From assembly GCF_002929505.1 (NCBI RefSeq), contig NZ_PJJL01000066.1, positions 32,810 to 96,809 on the forward strand: a stretch of 64,000 nt of DNA. Direction: 5' to 3'. Under the pieces are notes generated by a model. It searched no databases, was not told where the DNA came from, and was given only the letters and a program-made list of their open reading frames with translations. This document shows, piece by piece, positions 17,606-25,828 of the stretch. Every line of letters starts with the position of its first letter. Position 1 is the stretch's first letter. The position numbers were made by a program, and so were the translations under genes. Origin of the DNA: Cryobacterium sp. Y57. GTDB taxonomy: Bacteria; Actinomycetota; Actinomycetes; Actinomycetales; Microbacteriaceae.

Positions 17606-18580
17606 TCAGGGGGCCTCGACCAGCGCGCGGGCGGTGCTCTCATCGACGAATAGGTCGGTGATGAGTGACGCGGCGAGGGCGCCGCGCAGACTAGCGAGCT
17701 TGGAGCGGCCAGCCACGACGCAGATGCGGCGTGGCGTGCGGCGCAGCACGGTGAAATCCGGGCCGGTGGACCGCTCGTTCAGGGCGATACCGTCGGCCGA
17801 GCCGTCGGCGCGGTAGAACACTGTCGCCACGTCGCCGACCACGCCGGCTGCGCTGAGCGCATCGAATTCGGCCTGTTCGAGGTAGCCGCCCGCGTAGACG
17901 CGGCTGACCACTCCAGAGAATGGCGAACCGAGGCCGAATAATGCGATATCCATGATGGCCTGCATCTCCAGCAGGCGACTGACGCTGCGCTCCCGCCATA
18001 ATGCGTGCTTGGTCGCCGGGTCGTCAAAGAAGGCGGGCACCGGAAACTGCTGTACGTGCGCGCCGAACGCCGTACCGAAACGGCCGAGAATTTCGCTCGC
18101 GTAACCCAGGCCTGTGGTGCGCATGTTTCCGGCACCGTTCAGCTGCACGATCTGGGAGTTGTGGGTCTGTTTCGGGGTGATGTGCCGGCTGATCACGTTC
18201 ATGGTGGAACCCCAGGCGATGCCCATGGTCATGTTTGAGTCGAAGTATTGACCGAGAATCCGTGCAACCGAGAGGGCGACACGCTCGAGCCGATCGACGT
18301 CACTCGCGCTGTCCGGCACCGGAACGACGTGAGCGGTGATCTGAAATCGAGCCTCGATCTGCTGCTCGAGGTGACTCGGGGCATCCAGTGGAGACTTGAT
18401 CTGAATATCGACCAGGCCGGTCTCGCGCGCGTGGCTGAGCAGGCGCGAGACCGAGGAACGGGAGGTGTGCAGCTCTTGAGCGATGGCATCCATGGTGAGG
18501 TCCTGGATGTAATACAGGTGCGCGGCGGTGAGGGCGTCGCGGCTGCGATCAGACTGTGCGGGATCGATATCGAAGATCAC
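17606..18580 (-). CDS. SorC/DeoR-family sugar-binding transcriptional regulator of glycerol genes
   Basis: Regulator of 324 residues. An N-terminal helix-turn-helix (about 15-50, LTMDAIAQELHTSRSSVSRLL) is followed by a SorC-type effector-binding domain of the NagB/RpiA fold (LSVARILGQYFDSNMTMGIAWGSTM, VVQLNGAG-like VQLNGAGNM, VAGRSKLASLRGAL). These proteins sense phosphorylated sugars. It is divergent from glpD, with glpF and glpK following, so it probably controls glycerol use with glycerol-3-phosphate or dihydroxyacetone phosphate as likely effector (inference). The GTG start has AAGGAG 4 bases upstream. Earlier in-frame methionines lack this and lie in the promoter region. Confidence 0.86.
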   Translation of the reverse strand: MIFDIDPAQSDRSRDALTAAHLYYIQDLTMDAIAQELHTSRSSVSRLLSHARETGLVDIQIKSPLDAPSHLEQQIEARFQITAHVVPVPDSASDVDRLERVALSVARILGQYFDSNMTMGIAWGSTMNVISRHITPKQTHNSQIVQLNGAGNMRTTGLGYASEILGRFGTAFGAHVQQFPVPAFFDDPATKHALWRERSVSRLLEMQAIMDIALFGLGSPFSGVVSRVYAGGYLEQAEFDALSAAGVVGDVATVFYRADGSADGIALNERSTGPDFTVLRRTPRRICVVAGRSKLASLRGALAASLITDLFVDESTARALVEAP

Positions 18581-18589
18581 GGGGCTCCT

Positions 18590-18603
18590 TGCACGTATGT
18601 TCA
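18590..18603. promoter_or_regulatory. Candidate operator in the regulator-glpD gap
   Basis: TGCACG-TA-TGTTCA resembles the better palindrome TGCACG-AA-CGTGCA at 20474-20487 upstream of glpF. The left arm is identical and the right arm matches 4 of 6. It lies just upstream of the regulator's Shine-Dalgarno. Confidence 0.35.
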
Positions 18604-18701
18604 ATCCACTTGAGAAATTGTGTCGGACTGTCAGACTATAGCCATCCACATGACTTGCCCCGTGCAAATCACCGGCAATCCCCGAGACAAAGGTGACAAC
18701 A

Positions 18702-20444
18702 ATGTCGTTCCTCAACTCACAGACCTCGACCGCAATCGCCGATCGCCCGAGCGCCCAGGTGCTCATCATCGGTGCCGGCATCAACGGCATCGCCACCTTT
18801 CGTGATCTAGCCCTGCAGGGCGTCGACGTGGTCATCGTTGAGAAGAACGATTACGTCTCCGGCGCCTCGTCGGCCAGCTCGCACATGATTCACGGCGGCG
18901 TGCGCTATCTCGAAAATGGTGAGTTTCGCCTGGTCAAGGAGTCGGTCGAGGAACGCAACGGCCTGCTCAAGATCGCACCGCACTACGTCAAACCATTGCA
19001 GACGACCATCCCCATCTTCTCGACCTTTTCGGGCGTGATGGCCGCGCCGCTGCGTTTCCTCACCCACAAGCAGGGCGCCAAGCACGTCGAGCGTGGTGCG
19101 ATGCTCATCAAAATCGGCATGATGATCTACGACGCCTTCTCCCGCGACGGCGGAACGGTACCCCGCCACGAATTCAAGGGCCGCACCAAGGCACTCGCCG
19201 CCCTGCCGCTGCTGAACCCGGGACTGAAATACACGGCCACCTACTATGACGCGGCCATGCACGACCCCGAACGCCTCGCGCTCGACGTGCTGCGCGACGG
19301 CCTCGACGCCGGCCCGCACGCTCGCGCCGCCAACTATGTCGAAGCGGCCGGTATAACGGAAAACGGCGTATTGCTTCGCAACAGCATCACCGGCGAAGAA
19401 TTCTCCTTTCGAGCGGACGTCATCGTCAACACGAGCGGGCCGTGGACCGACCTGACCAATGACGCTCTCGGCCAGCCGAGCACTTTCATGGGCGGCACCA
19501 AGGGTTCCCACGTCGTACTGGACAATCCGCAACTATTCGCGGCGACGGGAGGTCGAGAGATCTTCTTCGAGCACGAAGACGGCCGCATCGTGTTGATCTA
19601 CCCGCTCAAGGGCCGCGTTCTCGTCGGCACCACCGACCTCGAGCACGACATCACCCAGCCCATTCGCTGCACCGAAGACGAGATCGATTACTTCTTCGAT
19701 CTGGTCGCGCACGTTTTCCCAACGGTACCGGTCGATCGTTCGCACATCGTGTTCCGCTTCGCCGGAGTGCGTCCGCTACCGCGACACGACGATGAAACAC
19801 CGGGTTTCGTCTCCCGTGACTACCGCATCGAGTCCCGTCCGCTGCCCCGCACCGACGCCGCTGATGGCACCCTGCTCAGCCTGGTCGGGGGCAAGTGGAC
19901 CACCTTCCGCGCCCTCGCTGAGAACCTGAGCACGGACATCCTGAAACTGCTCGGCCTGCCGCGCACGGTCTCTACCGAGGGGCTCGCTATCGGAGGCGGC
20001 CGCGACTGGCCGGCCTCGGACGCCGCCCGCGTGGTTTGGGCCGCAGCCCACGGCGACGAGGTGGGCACCGATCGCGCCGCAGCGCTGCTCGCCCGCTACG
20101 GCACCAGAGCGAGCGAGGTCATCGACTTCCTCATCGATCCGACCGGTCCAGCGGATGCCCCTGTCGTGCACAACAGTGACTACACGCGGCGTGAAATCGA
20201 GTTCCTGGCCGGGTTCGAGGGCGTCGTGCGGCTGAGCGACGTGCTGTTGCGCCGCACCAGCATGGCCTTCGTCGGCGCCGTGACCACTCCTCTGATCGAG
20301 GAGATCGCCCGCGTTGTCGCTCCTGTTCTCGGCTGGGATACCGCACGCCGCGCTGAAGAGATCGAGCTCGCTCGCGCCACTCTGATGGACGTGCACGGGG
20401 TCGACCTCGCCCCGGTCGCCGAAGCCGGTGTTCTGATCGACTGA
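18702..20444 (+). CDS. glpD: Aerobic glycerol-3-phosphate dehydrogenase
   Basis: FAD-dependent, membrane-associated dehydrogenase of 580 residues oxidising glycerol-3-phosphate to dihydroxyacetone phosphate and feeding the quinone pool. The Rossmann motif is VLIIGAGINGIATFRDLALQG. The GlpD signatures are SGASSASSHMIHGGVRYLE, GPWTDL, GTTDLEHD and GVRPL...SRDYRI, and the C-terminal helical domain follows (YTRREIEFLAGFEGVVRLSDVLLRRTSMAF). ATG 18702 has AAAGGTG upstream; a GTG nine bases earlier is possible. It heads the glycerol cluster, opposite the SorC-type regulator. Confidence 0.94.
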   Translation: MSFLNSQTSTAIADRPSAQVLIIGAGINGIATFRDLALQGVDVVIVEKNDYVSGASSASSHMIHGGVRYLENGEFRLVKESVEERNGLLKIAPHYVKPLQTTIPIFSTFSGVMAAPLRFLTHKQGAKHVERGAMLIKIGMMIYDAFSRDGGTVPRHEFKGRTKALAALPLLNPGLKYTATYYDAAMHDPERLALDVLRDGLDAGPHARAANYVEAAGITENGVLLRNSITGEEFSFRADVIVNTSGPWTDLTNDALGQPSTFMGGTKGSHVVLDNPQLFAATGGREIFFEHEDGRIVLIYPLKGRVLVGTTDLEHDITQPIRCTEDEIDYFFDLVAHVFPTVPVDRSHIVFRFAGVRPLPRHDDETPGFVSRDYRIESRPLPRTDAADGTLLSLVGGKWTTFRALAENLSTDILKLLGLPRTVSTEGLAIGGGRDWPASDAARVVWAAAHGDEVGTDRAAALLARYGTRASEVIDFLIDPTGPADAPVVHNSDYTRREIEFLAGFEGVVRLSDVLLRRTSMAFVGAVTTPLIEEIARVVAPVLGWDTARRAEEIELARATLMDVHGVDLAPVAEAGVLID

Positions 20445-20473
20445 CCCGCTCGAACTGACGATTATTGACAATC

Positions 20474-20487
20474 TGCACGAACGTGCA
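20474..20487. promoter_or_regulatory. Palindromic operator candidate upstream of glpF
   Basis: TGCACG-AA-CGTGCA has perfect 6-bp arms in the 158-base gap between glpD and glpF. The same motif in weaker form lies between the regulator gene and glpD, which suggests a shared glycerol-regulator site. Confidence 0.45.
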
Positions 20488-20602
20488 CGAGAAACCTGTT
20501 CACTCCGGCCCCGTCGCCGCTACGTTTTAGACAACACGCACGACAGCCGCGCTCAACAACACTGTTGCGTACGGTGAACAGCACTCCATCTGAAAGGTCA
20601 AT

Positions 20603-21361
20603 GTGGACAATCTCGGTGTCGTCTTTATGTCAGAGGTCGTGGGAACGGCCATCCTCGTATTACTCGGCTGTGGTGTGGTGGCCAACGTCGCGCTCGCCAA
20701 GAACAAGGGCTTCGGCGGTGGCTTTCTCATGGTCACGATCGGCTGGGGCCTCGCGGTCTATGCCGGTGTGATCGCCGCGTACAACTCGGGTGCTCACCTG
20801 AACCCCGCCGTCACGCTCGGCCTGGTCGCGAGTGGGGCTGATACCTTCGGATCCGGCGTTCCGGTCAATGTCGCCTCGACGCTCGCCTACATCGGCGCGC
20901 AGATGATCGGCGCTATTCTCGGTGCCGTCGTAGTCTGGCTCGCCTACAAGCCGCACTTCGACCAAGAGCCGGACGCGGCAAACAAGCTCGGTGTCTTCGC
21001 GACCGGGCCGGCCATCCGCTCGTACGGGTGGAACCTCGTCACCGAGATCATCGGCACTTTTGTGCTCGTCTTCGTCGTCATCGGATTCGGCCGCAACGGC
21101 GATGCCGGCGGGCTCGCGGCGCTCGGCGCGCTGCCGGTGGCGCTGCTCGTGATCGCCATCGGTGCCTCGCTCGGTGGGCCGACCGGCTACGCCATCAACC
21201 CCGCGCGTGACCTCGGTCCCCGCATCGCGCACTTCCTGTTGCCGATCAAGGGCAAGCGCGGCAGCGACTGGTCCTACTCCTGGGTTCCGGTTCTCGGACC
21301 TATCATCGGCGGTGTGCTCGCCGGAGCATCATCGGGTGTGCTGCTGCCGGTTTTGGGCTAG
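20603..21361 (+). CDS. glpF: Glycerol uptake facilitator (aquaglyceroporin)
   Basis: MIP-family channel of 252 residues with six membrane helices and two half-helices. Both NPA boxes are intact: NSGAHLNPAVTLGL and GYAINPARDLGPR. The aspartate after the second box is typical of glycerol-permeable GlpF rather than water-only AqpZ. GTG 20603 is chosen because GAAAGG lies 5-10 bases upstream; an internal ATG at 20627 would remove the start of helix 1. It stands between glpD and glpK with its own upstream region. Confidence 0.93.
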   Translation: MDNLGVVFMSEVVGTAILVLLGCGVVANVALAKNKGFGGGFLMVTIGWGLAVYAGVIAAYNSGAHLNPAVTLGLVASGADTFGSGVPVNVASTLAYIGAQMIGAILGAVVVWLAYKPHFDQEPDAANKLGVFATGPAIRSYGWNLVTEIIGTFVLVFVVIGFGRNGDAGGLAALGALPVALLVIAIGASLGGPTGYAINPARDLGPRIAHFLLPIKGKRGSDWSYSWVPVLGPIIGGVLAGASSGVLLPVLG

Positions 21362-21444
21362 GGCGGCCGACGTAGCCTGCGGCATCCGCTTTCGTTATCC
21401 TTTCACCACCGTATTTCTCACCTGGAACAACAAAGGAGTTACAC

Positions 21445-22959
21445 ATGGCCAAGTACGTTCTCGCCATCGACCAGGGGACCACGAGCTCCCGCGCAATCAT
21501 CTTCGACAAGGCCGGGTCGATTATTTCGACCGGTCAGCTTGAGCACGAACAGATTCTGCCGCAGGCCGGCTGGGTTGAGCATGACCCAAAGGAAATCTGG
21601 GACAACACCCGAGAGGCCATCGGGCAGGCGCTGTCGAAGGCGAATATCACGCGCCACGACATCGAAGCCATCGGCATCACCAATCAGCGCGAAACCGCTG
21701 TCGTCTGGGACAAGACCACCGGCGTGCCCGTCTATAACGCCATCGTCTGGCAGGACACCCGTACCCAGCCGATCGTCGACCGGTTGGCAGCGGATGGCGG
21801 CGTCGATCGGTTCAAGTCGACCGTCGGCCTGCCGCTGGCCACCTACTTCTCCGGGACCAAGATCGTCTGGATCCTGGAAAACGTCGAGGGAGCACGCGCG
21901 AAAGCGGATGCCGGCGACCTTTTGTTCGGCACCACCGATTCCTGGGTGCTGTGGAACCTGACCGGCGGCACCGAGGGCGGTGTGCACGCGACCGACGTCA
22001 CCAATGCGAGCCGCACCATGTTCATGGACCTCAAAACTCTGCAGTGGGACGACGAGATTCTCAGCATTTTCAATGTGCCGAAGTCGATGTTGCCCGAGAT
22101 CAAGTCGTCCTCAGAGGTATACGGCACTGCCAGCGGACACAGCCTGCTGCGCGAGGTGCCGATAGCCGGCATCCTCGGCGACCAGCAGGCCGCGACCTTC
22201 GGCCAGGCTGCCTTCGACCAGGGCGAAGCGAAGAACACCTACGGCACCGGAAACTTTCTGATCTTCAACACCGGCACCGATATCATCCACTCGAAGAACG
22301 GCCTGCTCACCACCGTGGGCTACAAGCTCGGCGATGCGCCGGTGCACTACGCGCTCGAGGGTTCGATCGCGGTAACCGGCTCGCTCGTGCAGTGGCTGCG
22401 TGACCAGCTCGGCATCATCAAGGACGCCTCTGAGATCGAAGACCTCGCCAAGACGGTCGACGACAATGGTGGGGCCTACTTCGTGCCGGCCTTCTCGGGC
22501 CTGTTCGCGCCGTACTGGCGGTCGGACGCGCGCGGAGCGCTCGTGGGACTGACCCGCTACGTGAACAAGGGCCACATCGCCCGGGCGGCGCTCGAAGCCA
22601 TCGCGTATCAGACGCGAGAGGTGCTCGATGCGGTCAACGCGGACTCCGGGGTGCCGCTGACCGCGCTCAAGGTCGACGGTGGTGCCACGGTCAACGACCT
22701 GCTCATGCAGTTCCAGGCCGACATCATCGGCGTGCCCGTCGTGCGCCCGGTTGTCGCCGAGACCACCGCGCTCGGCGCCGCGTACGCGGCCGGCCTCGCT
22801 GTGGGCTTCTGGAGCGGTCTCGACGATCTGCGCTCCAACTGGCAGGAAGACGCCCGCTGGGAGCCCTCCATGGACCCGAAGGAAGCTGCTCGTCTCCTGC
22901 GCAACTGGAAGAAAGCCGTCACGAAGACCCTCGATTGGGTCGACGAGGACGTGAAGTAG
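21445..22959 (+). CDS. glpK: Glycerol kinase
   Basis: FGGY-family kinase of 504 residues phosphorylating glycerol to glycerol-3-phosphate. The N-terminal phosphate loop is [15 protein letters not shown]. The FGGY signature regions are [11 protein letters not shown] and [34 protein letters not shown], with [19 protein letters not shown] near the C-terminus. Length matches the family (about 500). AAAGGAG stands 6 bases before the ATG. It lies 83 bases after glpF, and the three glp genes form a complete uptake-to-DHAP route. Downstream is a palindrome-rich stretch. Confidence 0.96.
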   Translation: MAKYVLAIDQGTTSSRAIIFDKAGSIISTGQLEHEQILPQAGWVEHDPKEIWDNTREAIGQALSKANITRHDIEAIGITNQRETAVVWDKTTGVPVYNAIVWQDTRTQPIVDRLAADGGVDRFKSTVGLPLATYFSGTKIVWILENVEGARAKADAGDLLFGTTDSWVLWNLTGGTEGGVHATDVTNASRTMFMDLKTLQWDDEILSIFNVPKSMLPEIKSSSEVYGTASGHSLLREVPIAGILGDQQAATFGQAAFDQGEAKNTYGTGNFLIFNTGTDIIHSKNGLLTTVGYKLGDAPVHYALEGSIAVTGSLVQWLRDQLGIIKDASEIEDLAKTVDDNGGAYFVPAFSGLFAPYWRSDARGALVGLTRYVNKGHIARAALEAIAYQTREVLDAVNADSGVPLTALKVDGGATVNDLLMQFQADIIGVPVVRPVVAETTALGAAYAAGLAVGFWSGLDDLRSNWQEDARWEPSMDPKEAARLLRNWKKAVTKTLDWVDEDVK

Positions 22960-22988
22960 TCCACACCTCTTTCCCCGCCCGGCCGCTT

Positions 22989-23002
22989 CCCCTCTTTCGG
23001 GG
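22989..23002 (+). terminator. Small hairpin after glpK
   Basis: CCCC-TCTTTC-GGGG stands 30 bases after the glpK stop and runs into REPIN-like element A. It may act with that element as the glpK terminator. Confidence 0.35.
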
Positions 23003-23095
23003 CGCATAACTCCTGCAATTTGCCGCGTCAAGTTTTCGGAGGCCCGTGTTTTCGCGGTCCGTAGAAACAGTGCCTGCAATCTGCAGGAGTTATGC
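23002..23095. repeat. REPIN-like palindromic element A
   Basis: Inverted ends GCGCATAACTCCTGCAATTT and AATCTGCAGGAGTTATGC bound a 94-base element. ACTCCTGCA (from 23009) to TGCAGGAGT (to 23090) spans 82 nt, exactly as in elements B and C. The interior has a further fold-back, GGCCCGTG opposite CGCGGTCC across TTTT, so the element is one long imperfect hairpin. Confidence 0.8.
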
Positions 23096-23135
23096 CTCGG
23101 TGACTGCCGGTGACCGCCCGTGACCGGTGATGCAT

Positions 23136-23163
23136 GATCGGTGATCGGTGATCGGTGATCGGT
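23136..23163 (+). repeat. Tandem 7-mer repeat (GATCGGT x4)
   Basis: Four perfect copies of GATCGGT follow each other between REPIN-like elements A and B, preceded by the looser TGACCGCCCGTGACCGGTGA. No gene is affected. Confidence 0.85.
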
Positions 23164-23218
23164 GAACACGGCTCGATCGCCCTTCGGGTGACCGTTGTCA
23201 CTCCGGGATGGCCCGATC

Positions 23219-23312
23219 GCGTAACTCCTGCAATTTGGTCTCTCGGACCGGCCGACCCGAGTGCGTCCGGCTTAGATTGCAGACGAGTGCGGAGATTGCA
23301 GGAGTTATGCGC
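23219..23312. repeat. REPIN-like palindromic element B
   Basis: The ends read GCGTAACTCCTGCAATTTGG and AGATTGCAGGAGTTATGCGC. The core-to-core distance (23224-23305) is 82 nt as in A and C, while the interior sequence differs and contains its own fold-back (GGCCGAC opposite GTCCGGC). An extra partial end, AGATTGCAG, lies inside at 23273. It lies upstream of the endonuclease-like gene. Confidence 0.8.
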
Positions 23313-23330
23313 TTAGGCGAGAGGTGCGAC

Positions 23331-23358
23331 ACGAAAGAGTAAGCACGAAAGAGTAAGC
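23331..23358 (+). repeat. 14-bp tandem duplication
   Basis: ACGAAAGAGTAAGC occurs twice in direct succession, followed by a decayed third copy (ACGGAAAAGTTATGC). It lies between REPIN-like element B and the endonuclease-like gene. Confidence 0.8.
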
Positions 23359-23432
23359 ACGGAAAAGTTATGCACAGGCGGCTGGAAGTGCTGTCCCCAG
23401 ATTGCTTTCGGGGAGGTCCTCGTAACTGGAAA

Positions 23433-24374
23433 ATGACGACGATCGTCTGCATGAACCCATTTCTGACCTCCTTCGCTGGCCAGTGCCGCATCGTCAGCCG
23501 ACAAGACCTATTGAACAGCGGCATGCGAGCCAAACACATCACGGCTGCAGTGCGTAGCAATACGCTCATCCGAGTGCGCCGCGATCACTACGCTCTGCCG
23601 GGAACCGATCGCCACACCCTCGAGGCGGTTCGCATCGGCGGGCGCGAAGCCTGCGTTTCGGCGGCCCGGGAGATCGGCTTCTTTGCCTTCGACTCGCAAT
23701 TCACCCACGTGCATATCCCGCGGGAGGGCTCCCGTCTGCGCAGTCCCCAAAGTCGCCACGTTCCGCTGGCGGCCGCCCCGCGGGACGGCGTCGAGCTGCA
23801 CTGGTGGCCGCTCATCGACAGCACTGATGGCACCGAGTACTGCGTCGGGCCCCGCGACGCCCTCGCCCAGATCATCCAGTGTCAGGAACCTCGCTTCGCT
23901 CTCGCGGCACTCGACACAGCCCTGCACGAGCACAAGATTCGGGAAGCTGACCTCGACGAGATCTTCGCCCATGTCCCCGACAAGCATAGAGGGCTGCGGT
24001 CCCGCATCGACGCGCGAGTGGATGCCGGCCAGGAGTCCGTCCTACGCGACCTGTTCCGGGCCGCCGGGTACCGCTGCGACATTCAGGTGCACATCGACCG
24101 GGTCGGCCGCGTCGATGTGCTGGTCGAGGACTGTGTAGTCGTCGAGGCGGACAGCCAGAGTCATCACAAAGCCTGGGAGGAGCACATTCGCGACCGCACC
24201 CGAGACCGGTTGCTGGCAACCCTCGGCTACGTGACGCTCCGCGTGCTGTATCAAGACATCATGTTCGATCCGGAGGGGGTGCTTCGGGCAATTCAGAAGC
24301 TCGTCGACATTTGCCGGTATGGGAGCCCCCGAGTCTTCACAGCTGCCCAAGCCACGGACATCCGCGGCGCATGA
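23433..24374 (+). CDS. AbiEi-type N-terminal domain + DUF559/Vsr-like endonuclease-fold protein
   Basis: Protein of about 313 residues, start uncertain (ATG 23370, 23433 or 23451; none has a convincing ribosome-binding site). The N-terminus resembles the winged-helix domain of AbiEi-type antitoxins (CRIVSRQDLLNSGMRAKHITAAV...LIRVRRDHYAL). The C-terminal third looks like the DUF559/Vsr restriction-endonuclease fold: SVLRDLFRAAGY, VDVLVEDCVVVEADSQSHHK and RDRLLATLGYVTLRVLYQDI fit the D...ExD/K-type core. Such genes are frequent single genes in Microbacteriaceae with no proven function. There is no toxin partner beside it. It is bracketed by palindromic elements B and C, and its TGA lies within element C. 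It could be a defence, repair or repeat-mobilising nuclease, which is inference. Confidence 0.72.
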   Translation: MTTIVCMNPFLTSFAGQCRIVSRQDLLNSGMRAKHITAAVRSNTLIRVRRDHYALPGTDRHTLEAVRIGGREACVSAAREIGFFAFDSQFTHVHIPREGSRLRSPQSRHVPLAAAPRDGVELHWWPLIDSTDGTEYCVGPRDALAQIIQCQEPRFALAALDTALHEHKIREADLDEIFAHVPDKHRGLRSRIDARVDAGQESVLRDLFRAAGYRCDIQVHIDRVGRVDVLVEDCVVVEADSQSHHKAWEEHIRDRTRDRLLATLGYVTLRVLYQDIMFDPEGVLRAIQKLVDICRYGSPRVFTAAQATDIRGA

Positions 24375-24460
24375 CTCCTGCAAATTTCGAATGACTCGAA
24401 GTAGAAGGCCCACAATTCTGGGCTTTATCGAGTCTAGGCGGCAATTTGCAGGAGTTATGC
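24367..24460. repeat. REPIN-like palindromic element C, overlapping two stop codons
   Basis: The ends GCGCATGACTCCTGCAAATT and GGCAATTTGCAGGAGTTATG are 94 bases across and 82 nt core to core (24374-24455). The interior folds again (AAGGCCC opposite GGGCTTT). The left end supplies the TGA of the endonuclease-like gene and the right end the TAA of the convergent HAD gene. It probably also acts as a bidirectional terminator. Confidence 0.8.
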
Positions 24461-25226
24461 TCCCCGGAGGGCGGCGAACAGGCCCGGCAGGCTGGCGAGA
24501 GTGTCGATGCGGAGAACTCCGAGGCGTGCGGCATCGTCGGTGTCGGCAACGGCAACGGCAACGGCGACTGCGGATGCGCCGGCACCGGCGCGGGCGAGCC
24601 AGACTCCCGTCAGCCCCGCAGCGGAAGCGCCCACAGCATCCGTGCGCAGCCGATCTCCCACGTAAACGGCCTCTTCGACGGGCACGTCGAACAGCGCGCA
24701 GGCGTGCTCGAAGATGCGCGTGTCGGGCTTGGCAAAGCCGAGCGCGCCCGAGGCGATGACATGCTCGAACCGGTCAGCCAGGCTGACGCGGCGAATCTTC
24801 TCGCCCTGAAAAACCGGGTCGCCATTCGTGATGAGGCCAAAGCGCACTGCGGGAATCACCTCGGCCAGCGCATCGAAGCAGGGGAGCGCATCGTCGTGCA
24901 GCCGCCACCGGGACCGGTAGCTTTCGAAATATTCGTCAAACCACTCATCTGCTTCGGCGTCGGTCAGCACGATGTTGAACGACGACGCGAAATCCTGGGC
25001 GCGGGCGCGGCGCTGGCCGGCAAAGGTGAGAGTGCCCGCGAGGTAGGAGTGATAGTGCTCTTCCTCGAGCGCACTCCACAGCACCGTCGCTGCTGCGCGG
25101 TCGGCGGCTGCAAAGGCACCGCCGATCCGGTCGAGGTGTAGCAGAATACCGGCAGCGACCGCGTCCCGGTGAGCGAACAAACAGGGTGTCGTCGAGGTCG
25201 AACAGTACGACGCGCGGCACGGTCAT
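24455..25226 (-). pseudogene. HAD-family hydrolase disrupted by a 4-bp duplication frameshift
   Basis: The reading starts at ATG 25226 with the HAD catalytic motif VVLFDLDDTLF, then shifts frame. The rest of a HAD hydrolase continues in the frame ending at 24455: AHRDAVAAGI, motif II FGLITNG, GALGFAKPDTRIFEHA with the motif III lysine, and motif IV VYVGDRLRTDAVGA. At the junction (25176-25183) the plus strand reads AACAAACA. Removing one AACA restores a continuous protein of about 255 residues (DDTLFAHRDAV). The ATG overlaps the upstream GNAT stop (ATGA), confirming the original start. Read as a recent inactivation, or a sequencing error if not confirmed. The 3' end lies in element C. The substrate would be a small phosphorylated metabolite. 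Confidence 0.8.
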
Positions 25227-25828
25227 CGGGCGAGGGCCGCTGCTGGCCAGCCGGGCTGCTGGCTGCGGTCATCGCCGGCTGCGAGGTGGCCGTGCCAGGA
25301 GTCGGGAAAGGATCCGTCCCGGTAGGCGGTAACGGATGGCCCCGTGCGGGAATATCGAAATCCCGACTTCCATGCCGCTCGGGCCGACGCGACGTTTCCG
25401 ACCAGGCATTCCCAGTTCAGCACGTCGATGATTCCCCCCGCGAATGCCCAATCGGCGACGAGCCGCTGCGCTTCGGGTATGAGCCCGGAGCCGCGGTACG
25501 GGGCGCCGAGCCAGAAGCCGATGGAGCCCACCCGGTGAACGGATGCGTCCGCCGCGACGGATTCCCCGCTCAAGCGCAGGCAAATCACGCCTCGCAGTTC
25601 CGGCGCGGCCGGGTCTCGCACCGCCCAGGTATATTCCCGATCGGACATCCATCCGGAGGGGACATACTCAGCGAGGAATCCTTCGGCGTGCTCCAGACGA
25701 TAGGGCCAGGGAACGGTCAGGTAACGCTCAAAAAGCGGGTCCTGGCAGTATTCGAAGACCCGATCGGTGTCTCCGGCGACAGGCGCATCAAGCAGTACCA
25801 GCCGGGAGGAGAGCGAGAACGGCTGCAT
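25223..25828 (-). CDS. GNAT family N-acetyltransferase (RimJ/RimL-like)
   Basis: Acetyltransferase of 201 residues. The N-terminal strand SSRLVLLDAPVAGDTDRVFEYCQDP is typical of RimJ/RimL-type enzymes acting on protein N-termini or small molecules. The acetyl-CoA region is GSIGFWLGAPYRGSGLIPEAQRLVADWAF, and NVASARAAWKSGFRYSRTG is the C-terminal GNAT segment. It is the middle gene of a trpS-GNAT-HAD run, overlapping trpS by one base and the broken HAD gene by four. The last 20 residues (PGWPAAALAR end) are not conserved-looking. Acceptor unknown. Confidence 0.82.
   Translation of the reverse strand: MQPFSLSSRLVLLDAPVAGDTDRVFEYCQDPLFERYLTVPWPYRLEHAEGFLAEYVPSGWMSDREYTWAVRDPAAPELRGVICLRLSGESVAADASVHRVGSIGFWLGAPYRGSGLIPEAQRLVADWAFAGGIIDVLNWECLVGNVASARAAWKSGFRYSRTGPSVTAYRDGSFPDSWHGHLAAGDDRSQQPGWPAAALAR

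Noticed and set aside
23002..23312. Possible CRISPR array from repeated ACTCCTGCA/TGCAGGAGT motifs
   Set aside because: Motifs alternate in orientation, spacers are not uniform between neighbours, and there are no cas genes. The pattern is of inverted pairs, not direct repeats.
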